NCBI GenBank assembly: GCA_040437565.1
Contig: JBDOQK010000032.1
Location: 248,001 to 312,000 of the forward strand
Direction of reading: 5' to 3'
Length of the DNA: 64,000 bases
Origin: Albugo candida
Lineage: Eukaryota; Oomycota; Peronosporomycetes; Albuginales
The position numbers and the translations under genes are program-made. This document shows positions 33,081 through 45,259 of this stretch, piece after piece (within the stretch, counting starts at the first letter, position 1; every line of letters starts with the position of its first letter). The notes below the pieces were generated by a model. That model was not told where the DNA came from. It did no database searches and was given only the letters and a program-made list of their open reading frames with translations.

Positions 33081-34670
33081 CAATCCTTTTCGACCGGCCC
33101 CTCTAGAAATATCTCCTTAAATTTTGTTCTGCGATTCTCCCAAGCGATCGAATCGTCCCATCAACCCACGATTAAGTTGTATCATTTCATTCCTGTCTAC
33201 CTGTCTCTACTTGACTCCCCCCGAAATATCATCTTTGTTGCCCGCAACGTACGTGATTCTCTTTTGATGAACTTCTACCAAACCCATTCGTTCGCGCAGC
33301 ACTTGGTGACGAAACTTGACGTCGACTGCCGTTGTCGCCATCGCTTAAGCTTGTTTGGCTCATACCCTATTGATTTTTAAGAGAAGGTAAAACTGAGAGT
33401 CCTATAATAAGAAGTTAATATATATCCGACAATCACCCAAACCATACGTGCTTGTATGAATATGCTTGCCAATAGGTAGAAAAGACTGCACGCATCAAAC
33501 TAACACATGAAAACTCTTCCACTATCCGTTTGCACAAACTCCAATATCATTGGCTTTCAAACAGCGACTAACCGACATATGTGCTGATCTCTCTCTCTAT
33601 GTCACTATTATGAATTGGAGCCCCTGGCTCTTACCAGCCTCATCAGTGTGAAAATACTCGACCAGTCTTTTCGATAAAAACTTCCCCAGGCATGATTGAA
33701 CTACCGAACTTGCGCTTACGAAGCATAGAAAGCTCTCAGAATGGTTGAGAAATAAGACTCGCGTAGAGAGTAATGGTCTGTCAACAAAAGTATTCAGTGA
33801 GCCAATGCTCTATGGCGAAATCTGAATGTGAATGTCTATGCATTTATTCACTGACGGTTGCGAAAAGACAGCCTGATTCATGATATAGATTCAAGAAAGA
33901 TGAGCGACTAGGCAGTATAGTGGGCTGTTTTTTTTAGTCAAGTAGATCTTGTCGATATCGAGCTTGGATATGTGCATTTGTAATACTCTCGGGCTTACTT
34001 TCAATAACGCATTAAGCCCGAGTTGACCTTACCTTGCGCAAAGTGCATTCAATAGATTCTGCTGGCTGCAAGTCTATCACTCTTACACACTTGTTTTTCC
34101 CCACCCGAATGCAATCTTCAGCAAGCATAATGTATGATCGTCTTCATGAATTGAGTCCGTTTCTTTTAGCGCATGATTTATTTCAAGCTGTACGATAGAA
34201 TCAACTTTTGTTTGGGATTATCAACACGATATAAATCCTCGTTCCATCCACCCATGCAATTGAGTCGAGACTTTTTCACGTATTTACTAGGATCTCAGAC
34301 CATTTATTAAATTCCTCGTCAAATAGAGATACAAATCCATTTGAACTGGAGGCTAGAGCAGCTACATTAGTAAGAGATACGTAAACGACGTGATTCAAAT
34401 CTCAGAGGGTAGCCTGCTGAACTTGATCGGTTCTTCCTTATTGTGGATGATTTGATTCAATTTGAAGAGAGAAAAAATTGTAGCAAAAAGAACCAGCATA
34501 TAGAGCACAATCTTACAATATAGAACAGAAACCATGATTAAGATATTTTTTGTGAACATATTAATTCAAATCTGGATAAATCTGATGATTTTTCGAGAGA
34601 TGCGCTCAGAATTTTGCTTCTTATCTTATTGGCGGAGGATCATCGTAGGCTTCACCCATTACTCAATTTT
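33081..34670. other. Unassigned repeat-island DNA
   Basis: Continues a short gag-side open frame on the minus strand to about 33350, then becomes AT-rich with no frame over about 70 codons. No RNA gene or clear repeat was recognised. Confidence 0.3.
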
Positions 34671-35860
34671 TTGTAACAGGGCTACACGTTGATTAGTGAC
34701 CGTTACGTTTTGGGAGCTGACGTGTGTCAGCCACCGGACATTAGCGCTAAGATTAGGTACGTTTAGATTAAGGTACTCTTCTATAAAAAAAGTTAAAATT
34801 AGTTCCCCTTTTGATCAGTTAGAGACATGTGTCTGGTGAAGGCGTCTCAGAGCTTGTGCACTTTGTGTTGACGATTCCCTGAATCGTTAGGTTCCTTAAA
34901 CAAGGACCTTTAGCTCTCAAGCTTGTTGAATCGTTGAGTCGAGTTCTCTTAATAACTAAATTGCTCGTCGATGCAGATAGCCTTCTTCTGGCAAAGAGCT
35001 ATAGTAGCTCCGCTACACTTGGTAGCACTCGTGGTCATTCTACACCTGAGTCTGTAAGGACTGATCTGTTGTGAGGATGGAACAGCTCACTCCCCTCTTT
35101 GAGGCCCCAAGGGTTGCGCTTGACTAAATGACCGCAGCTGTGGACCTCGAATATGTGGAGTTCCTTGTTTCGCAAGGCCCGGCCGTGTTGAACGCACGTC
35201 TCGAGGGCTTCATGCAGTACGAAACTTCCCTACTAGGGCAGGCCCAAGACGCCAACATGCTTTGTGTCTGTACCCGACGCAGAGGCTAAACCTCGTCCAC
35301 TTCATCTGGACATTTGATACTACTCCGGAAAAGAGGGAGAAAACCTAGTCTTCGGGATCCGTGAGGTAGAAATGACCATGATGTCTGGCATGATCTCAGT
35401 TGAGCATCAGCGTGTCTCGATGGCGGTCAACAAGATTGATGGTATAGCTAGAGAATGGGCACTGACGTGCTGTACGTCAGTTGACATGGTGTTTCCCACA
35501 TGGCAATCGCTAAAGCTACAACTTACGCGCGTCTTTGCGCCACCTAATCAGGCATATCACGTGCGGTCACGCTTCTTGTCTACCCGTCAGGGTAAGAACG
35601 AATCAGCGGACTATGTCCAAGAGTTAGAACACTCGTAGCTGCTTTGCAGAGCGACTCTCTTCCTGATGTGGTCCACGTGACCGTGTTTATGGAAGGTCTT
35701 CGTACTGGCGTTGCCAGGCCCGAAGTCTTCCGAGTTCACCCTTCTCGCTTTGACGAATAGGTTGATAAAGCTCAGAATGCTGATCACAGCTTTAATTCGG
35801 CTAGACTTGGCTGGAATGGGCATAACCAAGCTCCGCAAGAGCAAGCTCTATGAGTACATC
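34671..35860 (+). mobile_element. Ty3/gypsy gag-region fossil with possible LTR leader, broken
   Basis: The plus strand at about 35370-35750 encodes a gag-like segment: VNKIDGIAREWALTC, then TWQSLKLQLTRVFAPPNQ and RSRFLSTRQGKNESADYVQE. This matches the W...L..F.P......R..L..L.Q..S..DY pattern of Ty3/gypsy gag. The upstream stretch from about 34671, starting TGTAACAGGGCTACACG, looks like the end of an LTR, but no partner copy was found. Only the 5' part of the element is present; pol genes are missing and the copy is broken. Confidence 0.6.
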
Positions 35861-36059
35861 TGCTTTTTGTAAGCCTGAACCTATGGACCTTAGCAACGCT
35901 GAAGGTGAAGGAAAAAGCCGAGCTTCAAGTTGCTGTGCAATCATCGGCTTAAACCAGCTTGTCGGAGTGGAGCGAGTGGAAGGAATTTTTGGAATCGATT
36001 TTTTTTAGCTCCCTTATTTCACCAACGCTGATTGGTCGCTCCGTTTTCTCAATTGTTGT

Positions 36060-37570
36060 ATGCCGTTTTTGATAGAATGTACTGCCTCTTTCGAAGTGGC
36101 CACCTCTTTTGGTATCCCTGTTTTCACGGGAATGATTTGGACGCGAGTACCATTCGCCGGATTTGCAACCGTTTACATTCCTTTGATCTCCACCTTCATA
36201 GTTGCGAGCACAGAAGAATAATTACTGATGGCTAACTTCGAGAGCGCATGAGTTGGTGCTTTGGCGACCATTTGTTCGAACGTCTCCACCCGTTACGTTT
36301 TCCACTAGTCCATGCCAATTTATGGATACATCCCCATCCCGCTCCAACCGTGGCTGTGTGTACGACTGACTTGCCAGCTGGAGGATGGGAAGAAAGGGCT
36401 GCAATACGGCTGGCGCCCCTGTCGATGTAGTGGGGGGCGAACTGAGCTCCAACGAGATCTGATCGGAGAGTTTCCGTTCAGGTTTCCTCGGCTCCAATTC
36501 TTGACGGGGAACTGACTTCACTAATTTTTGTGGTACCACCACGAGTGCCTTTGGCTCAATGGTTTGTTTTCGCTGCTATTTTTGTTTTCGTAGTTGTTGT
36601 TGATTTTTTTTTTGTATCTGAGTTGGAGGCTGAGTTTGGCTTTATTTTGATTATAGTTTTTGCTCTGGTGTTGCCGTGCTCCCGTGGCTGATGTAGCGCC
36701 CAAATCCAAGCAACAAAGACCACGTTGACCGAAAAGTTGCTTGTTCCGATGGAATGGTAGCATTTTTTCCCCTACTGGATAAAGTTGTTTGTCGTAAGCA
36801 ATTTGTTCAATCACTTTACCAATTCTCACCAGCTGCTGTGGGCACAAGTGTGCCGCCTCTTTCGAACTAACCACCTCTTTTAGCATCTGTGCTTTCACGG
36901 GGATGATTTGAATGCGACTCCATTCTTCAGATTGGCAATTGCATTGATTTCTTCGATCTCCACCTCCATAGTTACGAGCACATATAATACTTGCTGGCCG
37001 CTAGCTTCGGGAGCGTAAGAAGTGATGGTAGGTATTCCATTATATTGTCCATGCCATGAATACATCCCCATCCCGCTCCACCCGTGGTTGGGAGTACGAT
37101 TGAGTTGCCAGTTGGAGGATGGGGAGAGGGCTGTAATAAAGCTGGTGCCCCTGGTGGTGCGATAGTTGAGGGAATATTGAGCTTCAACGAGATTCAATCA
37201 GAGAGCTTCCGTTCAGGTTTCCTCCCACCAATTCTTGATTGGAAATTGGATTCACTACCGTTTGTGGTACCAATACGACTGCCTTTGTCTCGTGGTTTGT
37301 TTTTGTCGCTGTCTATGTTTTTGCTGGTTTTGGTGCTGAGTTGGAGGCTGCGTTTTGCTTTGGTTTTTGATATTGTTTGTTTTTGTTTGTTGCCGTGCTC
37401 CCGTGGCTGGTGCAGCACCCAAATCCAAGCAATAAGAAACACGTTGACCGAAACGTGGTCGTTCCGTTGAAATGGAAGCATTTTATCCGGTACTGGGTAA
37501 AGCTGCTTGTCGTAAGCGATTTGTTCAATTACTTTACCAACTCTAACCAGTTGTTGAGGACACGTCTAAC
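36060..37570. repeat. Diverged tandem duplication, unit about 720-770 bases
   Basis: The block around 36083-36850 recurs at about 36850-37570. Matching anchors include CATCCCCATCCCGCTCCA (two copies about 740 bases apart), GGAGGATGGG, TTCCGTTCAGGTTTCCTC and GCCGTGCTCCCGTGGCTG (36672 and 37392). Copies differ by many substitutions and small indels, so the duplication is old and real, unlike the exact gap-flanking repeats. Confidence 0.8.
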
Positions 37571-38254
37571 AGCCAATGTAGACTCGCCAAGTCGACATGA
37601 CCACTTCTTTTGTGGGAACCATTCCGCGAAAGGTGTCATACACCACTTGACATTCGAGGTCGTAAAGAGAGCGGAGTATGTGGTTCCGTTCTTCCTCCAC
37701 GCCTACACCGAAAACATCGAGATGGTATTCTGTTCCAAGAGTATCGAACTCCCAAAAAAGATACTTTTCTTCAAGAAGAGTCACCGGCTGACACTCCAAC
37801 TGTTGGCAGCCATCTGCCGTGGTGACCATCACCCTGATGTTTCCCCCAGGCATTTTGGACACTTGAGCGATTGACCGGCTCTCGAGTAAGCTTTTAAATA
37901 CCGCATTACCGTGGTGTCGCATTAGTTAGGTCAAAAGTTTCTCATCTGAAGGACGGGTCAAGGACTGTCCGGTCTCCAAGACCATTGGAAAGGTTGCTTT
38001 CCAGATTTGGAAAGGTCTCGCTGCTTCCGATTTCGCATACAAAGAGACCAGTCCGGGTGCTCCCCATTAGCATATAGCTGCAGTATAGCCTCAATATCCG
38101 AGGCTTTCGGCTTTGGGAGCTCCAAGCGAAATTTCGCTCGAGCTCTAGCCTGGTCCTTACACAGGGATTCCTGTGACTTGATAAGGCCAGCCAAAGTGGG
38201 ACTTTTAGTGTCGTTCACACTTCCAGTTGTCTTTGAGTCACCCTGTGACGAAGC

Positions 38255-38350
38255 AACGACAGTACCACATTCACCACCGGTACCACACGCGACACCGGTA
38301 CCACATCCGATACCGGTATCACTTCCGACAACGGTTCTAACCGGTACCGT
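38255..38350. repeat. Imperfect 18-base minisatellite
   Basis: About five units of the form CCGGTACCACATCCGATA lie in tandem inside the LINE-like ORF, encoding a repeated Gly-Thr-Gly-Val/Ile-Cys pattern on the minus strand. Confidence 0.75.
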
Positions 38351-38600
38351 CACACTGAGGGTGGGGGTTCTCTCCCCGTTATCACACAGGGGTGATGACT
38401 CATCAACAATCATGCAATCACCCAAAGCTGGGTGACTTATAAGGGTTGCCACGTCAGCACAAGTGAACGCTAGCACCCTTGGTTGTGTCGATATGTCGAC
38501 TTGAACCATTGTTTTCGAGAGGAAGGAGGTGAAAAAAGTTGTTTTTTCGAGTTGTTTTTACTTAATTGGCTGGTTACGTAGTAGCCGGCTAATTGAAAAG

Positions 38601-39091
38601 GCACTGTACGGATCAGTGTAAGCCTTAATAAACGGCTCGCTCAGAGCCATTGATTTAGGAGACCGTTAAAATCCCCTCAGTTTGATATGATTGGCTAATT
38701 TTATGCTGCATATTGCTATTGTACGCCTATGTAAGGATCAATGTGATAGGACTGCCCGCTACTTTTCGACGTGAATTATTTTGCGCTCAATTTTGCAATC
38801 ACTCAGTTCAGTTAGCGTTCGCGTTTGTTCGTGTAGCATATTGTTGCTAGACTATTTCGCAGCTCACGGTTTATAAATAACGCAAAAATATTTTATTCTG
38901 TAAATTAAGCCTTAATAATTCACTGTGTACGGGTCATTCGTGACACAAAAACCGTATGTTCTATAAATTCGGTCTCTGAAGATGGTTTCCGGGTGAGAAT
39001 GATAGCCTCTTTTGCAGTCGATATGGTTGAATTCCTAGCCTCGGAAATATGCGAATCATATCAAACTGACGGACTTTTACCAAAAGTACTA
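38601..39091. other. Spacer between the LINE-like copy and DNA transposon I
   Basis: Contains a 16-base sequence ACCGTTAAAATCCCCT at 38662-38677 whose exact inverse lies at 42278-42293, just outside the other end of transposon I. Otherwise AT-rich with no reading frame. It ends in the TA target dinucleotide (39090-39091). Confidence 0.5.
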
Positions 39092-42000
39092 CAGTGCAAG
39101 ACACTTATAACCAGCACGTTTAATCGGTAGACAAGAATCCTTTCTCTTCACAGAAAAGATTTAATGTAGAAAAAAGAATTCCATTGTACTAAAGAACAGA
39201 CGCTAGGCTGTAATATAATGGAGGCCAATTCTTCGTAACTTTATTTTTGTACGACTAGTAGGGCCTTGAAATTTGGCCAATTGCGGCAATTTTTAATGGG
39301 ACGAGCGATTTTTGGCCACCCGAAAATCAATAACCTTCATTACTTAATATTTTTGGGTCCGAACTCTTTTATTAAGTATGTATGACAAGTTCTCATTTGT
39401 GAAACAATCTCCGAAAGTATGGTCTCCTTTATGTAGTATTAAGCCGTGAGGCAGTGCATGTCCATCAGGATTGAATTTGGTACGCGTCGGTGAGGACGGT
39501 ACTTTTTGACGGCATAATCCGCAGCTTTACCACTTAACCCTTCGCGGTAGACATCCATATACCGCTGAGATTTTTGATAGTAGTTCCTTATCTCGGTCAA
39601 ACTGATCGAATCCAATGCTTTTGGCACCACGTCCTTTAGTCCAGTCCATGAAATTGCAGTGTTTCCGTGCGTACCGCTTGGCAGAGCCCCAAAAGTTCTC
39701 AATAAAGTTGAGTTCACAATAAAATTCTGGATAAAATATTATCATGTGGCCGGTACGAACAAGAGGCTGTTCTAACATGCATTTCTGGCAAAGAAAGTCC
39801 GGCTGATTTGCCATTGGATTTTCTGGCACAGCAGTCCAGTTCGGTTATAGGACCTTTCACGCGACAGTCAAGTGTAAGGCCTGCACGCCAAAGTCCTCGT
39901 TCTTCAAGGACAACTTTGATACCTTTTGCCTTGCCTCGAAGTTTTTCAATTGCATGATCTTCTGGAAAACCAATTCCTGGTGAATTCCATTTCCCTAAGT
40001 CGTTTGTCGCATCAGATGTTGTTTGCCACCAGGGCCCAGGTTCATGCGGTTTGCACAGAGCGCATCGTCAGCAAAGGCAGCATGGCTGGTGGGACTGTCA
40101 AAGGCAAAGAGGGCCTGCATGCCTGGAATTTGTGCTTCAAAGATGGGGATTGCTCAATCAAGCACCTGGTGGTAGAGGTCTATTGCCTCCCACCATCCGT
40201 CGTGCTGAATTCCAGGGTGCATGATCACACATGCTTGTTCTGGCAGCGTCGGAAACTGCTCTTTTTTCTCTTGGTCCAGGCGAGGAGTCCCGAAATTGGA
40301 CAAAGGAGGTTTCTGACATGAGTAGATCTCCCTTGGCCTTTCTTGCGCAATGGATGTTCCCCGTCAGGCATCCAAATGCGCTTCAACCCATCATTGGCAG
40401 CAAACGTACTTTCATCATGGGTCACCAGAAGAAGTGGTTGAATGTACGCTGCTGTCCATATTACATCATCTTGGTTTTTCTCGAAATCATCATCTTTTGC
40501 AGGAAAAACAGGCATGCGAGCATCAAGTTTATCTAATCTGGCCAGAAACTTTTGGCGATACTCAATCACATCTTCTCTTTCAAGACCATCGATGTAAATC
40601 CCCTTCGCAACTTTGCGGTAGGTTATGTCCAAGGACTGTAGCCAGCGCATCATCGTTCGTTCCGATATTTTCGGGCAAGGGGTGTAGCCTTACTCGGGGA
40701 GGATTTCTTCATTCGTGTGTTTCGTCAAGGTTGCAATTTCGTCAGTGAACTTAATTGCACGGAGGTATTGTTGCAGGATAATGATACAGTCCTCGTCTTG
40801 AAGAAAACTTGATCACTTGGCGTGTTTCCCTTGCTTCGACTGAGGGAGAGTTCCGTCTTTCATTAAAGTTCTGGCCCATGTCCGTATTGATCGAGAAAAG
40901 TAAACCCCTCTTCCTGCTGCATCTGAGATAAAGGAACTTGCGGCTTTCTTCGTTTTTCCTATTTGGAGTTGTCGAAAGTACCCTAGTAGCGCTGCTTCAC
41001 GCGCATGTGCTGCATTGTTCTTTTCGTTTGGCTTTCGATTTATTTTTTTCAGATTCTCAACTGCCAAACTGATATCAGCTTTGGTCCACTCAGTACCCTC
41101 GTCTTCATCGGCTCCATAATCCAAGTCTGCATCATTTTCGTTATCCACATCCACTTCAGCACCAAATTCTGTAAACATTGGTGTCAGTGTGCAGTATCCA
41201 GTCAACGGCTTGGTGCCTCTCGCAGCATCCTTCATCATCGCCTTCTTGCGATTTTGTGTGCGTGACGAATTTCCCAAATACCGCACGGCTCGATTGATCT
41301 CGTTGGTTAGCACTGGAACGAAAGCTCTCTCAATATTCTCAACAATCATGTCATCATCTTTCACTTCATTTTCGCTCTCCATCTGGGATTCATTTTTACT
41401 GCAGGCGCTGCTAATTCAAATTCATGCACGTCATGTACTTCACTTTTCTGCTTCTTGTTCTTTACAGCATGTATTGCTGCCTTGTACAAGTGTTTCCTTT
41501 TTTTAGACGTGGCATGGTTACTTTGGGAAGCTATAAGTGCAAAAAAATACGGTGGGCGTTATCAACTTCTGAAGTGATATGGCGATTGATTAACCTACCT
41601 GTATACACTACTCTTGATTNNNNNNNNNNNNNNNNNNNNNNNNNNNNNNNNNNNNNNNNNNNNNNNNNNNNNNNNNNNNNNNNNNNNNNNNNNNNNNNNN
41701 NNNNNNNNNNNNNNNNNNNTTGGTGTCAGTGTGCAGTATCCAGTCAACGGCTTGGTGCCTCTCGCAGCATCCTTCATCATCGCCTTCTTGCGATTTTGTG
41801 TGCGTGACGAATTTCCCAAATACCGCACGGCTCGATTGATCTCGTTGGTTAGCACTGGAACGAAAGCTCTCTCAATATTCTCAACAATCATGTCATCATC
41901 TTTCACTTCATTTTCGCTCTCCATCTGGGATTCATTTTTACTGCAGGCGCTGCTAATTCAAATTCATGCACGTCATGTACTTCACTTTTCTGCTTCTTGT

Positions 42001-42275
42001 TCTTTACAGCATGTATTGCTGCCTTGTACAAGTGTTTCCTTTTTTTAGACGTGGCATGGTTACTTTGGGAAGCTATAAGTGCAAAAAAATACGGTGGGCG
42101 TTATCAACTTCTGAAGTGATATGGCGATTGATTAACCTACCTGTATACACTACTCTTGATTGGCTAAAAACCCGGTTATCTACACGTTAGAAGTATAGGC
42201 TGCAAGAAATTGAAATTTTGAAATTCGGCCGCATGAATAGGGATGGGTGGTGTCGGTTATAAGTGTCTTGCACCA
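39092..42275 (-). mobile_element. Tc1/mariner-IS630-type DNA transposon I, ends intact, transposase broken
   Basis: Terminal inverted repeats share GTGCAAGACACTTATAACC (left 39094-39112, right inverted 42255-42273), each flanked by TA (39090-39091, 42276-42277), the target site of this superfamily. After removing the gap duplication (41178-41619 equals 41720-42161) the element is about 2.64 kb. The minus-strand transposase begins MESENEVKDDDMIVENIE (41382). It continues with a helix-turn-helix part RGVYFSRSIRTWARTLMKDG, first catalytic Asp in VTHDESTFAANDG, second in LFAFDSPTSHAAFADDAL and final Glu in CELNFIENFWGSAKRYARKH. The type is close to the large transposases widespread in basidiomycetes. 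Several in-frame stops (after GKHAK near 40811, near 40690, and around 39850-39990) and shifts break it, so it is inactive. Confidence 0.85.
41178..42161. repeat. Gap-flanking exact duplication (assembly artefact), gap 41620-41719
   Basis: Bases 41178-41619 equal 41720-42161 (442 bases) around 100 N. It doubles the transposase N-terminus and the right subterminal region of transposon I. Confidence 0.92.
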
Positions 42276-42401
42276 TAAGGGGATTTTAACGGTTCCCTTG
42301 ATTTTATAACGAAAGCACAACTATTTTTCACTGCTGATAAATGAAAAGTAATATTAAGAGTTAAAAACACTGTTAAGAATGAATGTATAAATCCCCTCAT
42401 A

Positions 42402-42646
42402 TTGTCAAGGATTTCATTACACTGTTTATCTGGTTGTTTAACTACCTTCCTTATCCTATCATGAGTCCCTGACCGTCTGAATATCACTTAAGTCTGACTT
42501 CAAACTTAGGGAGGCAGATATTTTTCAAGCTTATTGCTTGGGTGGGCTCAAACCGCTGCCCACACTGCCGCGAATCGAACTAACGACCTCCGGTAGGGGC
42601 TCCGTGCGCTCAAGTGCTTAACCGACTGAGCTGGGTACGGAACCCT
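42402..42646 (-). repeat. tRNA-derived SINE, copy A
   Basis: Read on the minus strand from the gap edge, it starts with a tRNA-like head: A box CCAGCTCAGTCGGTTAAGC and B box AGTTCGATTC about 40 bases later. The acceptor and anticodon stems no longer pair, so it is not a working tRNA. A body follows, with GGGACTCATGATAGG, GGAAGGTAGTTAAACAACC and GTGTAATGAAATCCTTGACA. The body, without the head, recurs at 49867-49944 as an insertion, which makes this a dispersed RNA-copied repeat. The 5' end is lost in the gap 42647-42746. Confidence 0.65.
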
Positions 42647-42746
42647 NNNNNNNNNNNNNNNNNNNNNNNNNNNNNNNNNNNNNNNNNNNNNNNNNNNNNN
42701 NNNNNNNNNNNNNNNNNNNNNNNNNNNNNNNNNNNNNNNNNNNNNN

Positions 42747-44900
42747 CGCCACCGAGCAAAATCAATACACCTGATGTAGAGCGACGAGTCTTTTTTCAAT
42801 TATCCAATTCGCGTCACAGTGTGCCCGAAGCATGATCTTGTTGTCGTCCGATTCCTTGTACGTGATTCCGTGCGATTGTGTTCCCATAAGATAGTGTAAA
42901 ACGCGTAAAGCCGCGCGCCAGTGCATCGGTCGTGGCTGGTCCAAGTACTGCGATAATACTGACTTCGCATAGCTATTATCTGGTCGCGTTGCGTTCTCAA
43001 TTTACAGCAGCGAACCGACCAAGTTGCGGTACGAAGTGCTGTCTTTCAGCACTGGGTGTAACTCATCAGGAGTCAAGTCCTGGCCTGTACAGATAGGATT
43101 GCGAACTGCATAGACCCCATTTTGATAAAATTTCGAGACCAACTTCGCAACAAAATTGGGACTGTTTTAACACCAACTCCCTTTTTCTCGTGAATAATTC
43201 ACTTCCATGCCCAAAATAAATCGCTCAGCTCCAATTGACTTGACAGTAAAATGAACTGTTAATTCCTTGTAGATCGTGTCTGCCTCAGCATCTGACTTGC
43301 TTTCAACTAGGAGGTCGTCCACATACAAGACTATGTATGTGAGTGACTTGATGTTTGCATGATTGCATCGAACAAAAATACATGTGTGTCTGCTCGACAT
43401 TGTTCGAATCCCACAGTGGACAACACGGAGCATTTGTTCTTGTGCCAGACCGCAGCCGCTTGCTTCAACCCATATAAGATGCGTCGTAATTTGCACACCT
43501 TTCTAAGTGCAATCTCAGCTCCAAGGGATGGCTCCATGAAAACTTCTTCTTTCAAGTCACCATTTAGAAATGCAGTTTCCACGACAAATTGTCGGATTTT
43601 TTTTTATTACGTATTGCATGCTGTAGCAACCGACAGAAACACAAGAATCGTATTTGAGCATGCAACAGGTGAATATGTGTCGAAGTAATTGAAGCCATGC
43701 GTTTGCGAATATCCGAGGACAATTAAATGTGCTTTGTAACGAACGATATAACCGTTTTCATCGTAGTTATGCCCAAATACCCACTTGTGACCTATGACCT
43801 TGACACCGGAAGGACGGTAGACAACATGCCATGTCTGGTTCTTCGATTCACATTTTGTGGCAAAATATCCTTCCTTGAATCCGGCATCCACTCCATGAGA
43901 CATTTCCTCTCCAACAGCTTCTGAAACCACTTGCAAGAGATCACAGTGTTCTCTTCTTTGTTTTGTAAATGTCCATTTCGAATTTTATCACAACTTTTCT
44001 TTTGAATACTGGGTCTCTAAAGCACCGAGCATCCATTTGGCATTGCATTTGGATCCGCATGTTCACGTATCTCTGCAATCCGTGCTGATCCAAGATTCTG
44101 TAATTTTGGTTTCTCAGCCGCTAAATTCTTGAACCTGCATACGATAGTGTGATATCCATGATTATCGTACACCTTTCTTTATCTATATTTGACAATACCC
44201 ATTAATCGGCCCTCCTTCTGCCCAAAACTTCATCGAGTCTTGTTCGATCACTTCCATCGAGTCTTTTTCTATTTCAAACTACAGTATTTCTCCGTCTTCC
44301 ACACATCCAAACAAGCTAATACCGGCATGCCAAATGGCTTGTTCGATCATGTTTCGAACGCCAGCAGCGTGTTGTAATATCTCTTCACGAAAACTTTTTC
44401 GTGATTTGCTATCGTCCCTCAATACTTCAGGTTCTTTGAATTCTGGGGTGCATTAAATATCCGTGTGTCCTCTGAGACGTCTGATCTCTCGAAATACTCT
44501 ATCCTCCTCCGTTATCTCTCGTCCGTGATTCCCTCATCAAATGGTCCAGCTGGATTTGATCGTTGCAACGCTCGGGTTGCTTTGGGCTCCTCATAGTCGG
44601 ACGCTATTCTCTCGCTCCTCATTCATCCCCTGGCCGTCAAAATCATGTCTCCAACTGGAGTGTTCTTTGCCAGACTTCTGCAAAGACATTTATTTTCACT
44701 GAAGTCAACTTTGTCCTGTCTCCACGACGTGATTTGTCTAACACAAATCGTCGACAAAGCAATCCAGACGACAGCTTTGTCGATCGCTTGACTGATTGCT
44801 GTTTCGATGTAAGTACGTATACCTCGTCATGTTCTCTCCTTACGAAAATCTAGAAAGATATCAGCCCAGTTCCTATCCCGAAACGTTAGAGCTGCAACCG
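42747..44900 (-). mobile_element. Ty1/copia retrotransposon fossil (element B), broken and partial
   Basis: Minus-strand fossil of the reverse transcriptase and RNase H part: GHKWVFGHNYDENGYIVRYK (about 43.8 kb), METAFLNGDLKEEVFMEPSL (43.58 kb), KVCKLRRILYGLKQAAAVWH, the polymerase core IVLYVDDLLVESKSDAEADT (43.3 kb) and RAALRVLHYLMGTQSHGITY (42.9 kb). YVDD and the xLKQAxRxW helix are copia hallmarks. It ends at the gap 42647-42746. The part above about 44 kb is only weakly coding and may hold remains of the integrase side. Broken at several places; similar in age to element A or younger. Confidence 0.8.
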
Positions 44901-45259
44901 GTTCCTGACTTAATATATAAACGGCACTAACCTATCTATAAAACCTCTTTGTATATGCAAGAATGATACGGAATAATATTAGGGTGCGAGTATTGCCACA
45001 AACGTTTTCACTATGGGTTTGACTAATGCTTACAGACAAAACATCTCTGATTGGCTTATTTGTGTAAGATTAATATAATTGGTCGATAAGATAGCTATGT
45101 CACTGCATCAATGTAAGATATATTATGAAGCTTCTCCATTCTATAAAGTCAAAATAAATGCAATAATACCGGCGCTGAACACGCTTACGTAAATATCATT
45201 TCGTTTCTTATTCGTACAAGATATTTGAATAGTCGTAATAAACATTTCCAGCAAGTATT
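44901..45259. other. Spacer with a short dispersed repeat
   Basis: AT-rich. Bases about 44981-45016 (GGGTGCGAGTATTGCCACAA then ACGTTTTCACTAT) resemble 52413-52447, immediately left of DNA transposon II. No gene was seen. Confidence 0.4.

Larger units (their letters stand above)
36020..38600 (-). mobile_element. Probable LINE-like retroelement, ORF1-type region (copy 1)
   Basis: On the minus strand an ORF starts at 38509 (MVQVDISTQPRVLAFTCADV) with a low-complexity GT-rich part and a charged helix (KDQARARAKFRLELPKPK). It is followed by GNIRVMVTTADGCQQLECQP, YHLDVFGVG and MSTWRVYIGC, then QQLVRIGKVIEQIAYDKQLY and a Gln/Lys/Asn-rich tail. The WRVYI...LVxxGK..xQIxxDxxLYP order recalls the RNA-binding ORF1 of oomycete retroelements. 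I judge this by pattern only; no reverse transcriptase is present here. The 5' end near 38600 is shared with copy 2 at 53822-53990. The 3' half is tandemly duplicated. Confidence 0.45.

Noticed and set aside
42560-42646. A further tRNA gene
   Set aside because: A and B boxes are present but acceptor and anticodon stems do not pair; it fits a SINE head better.
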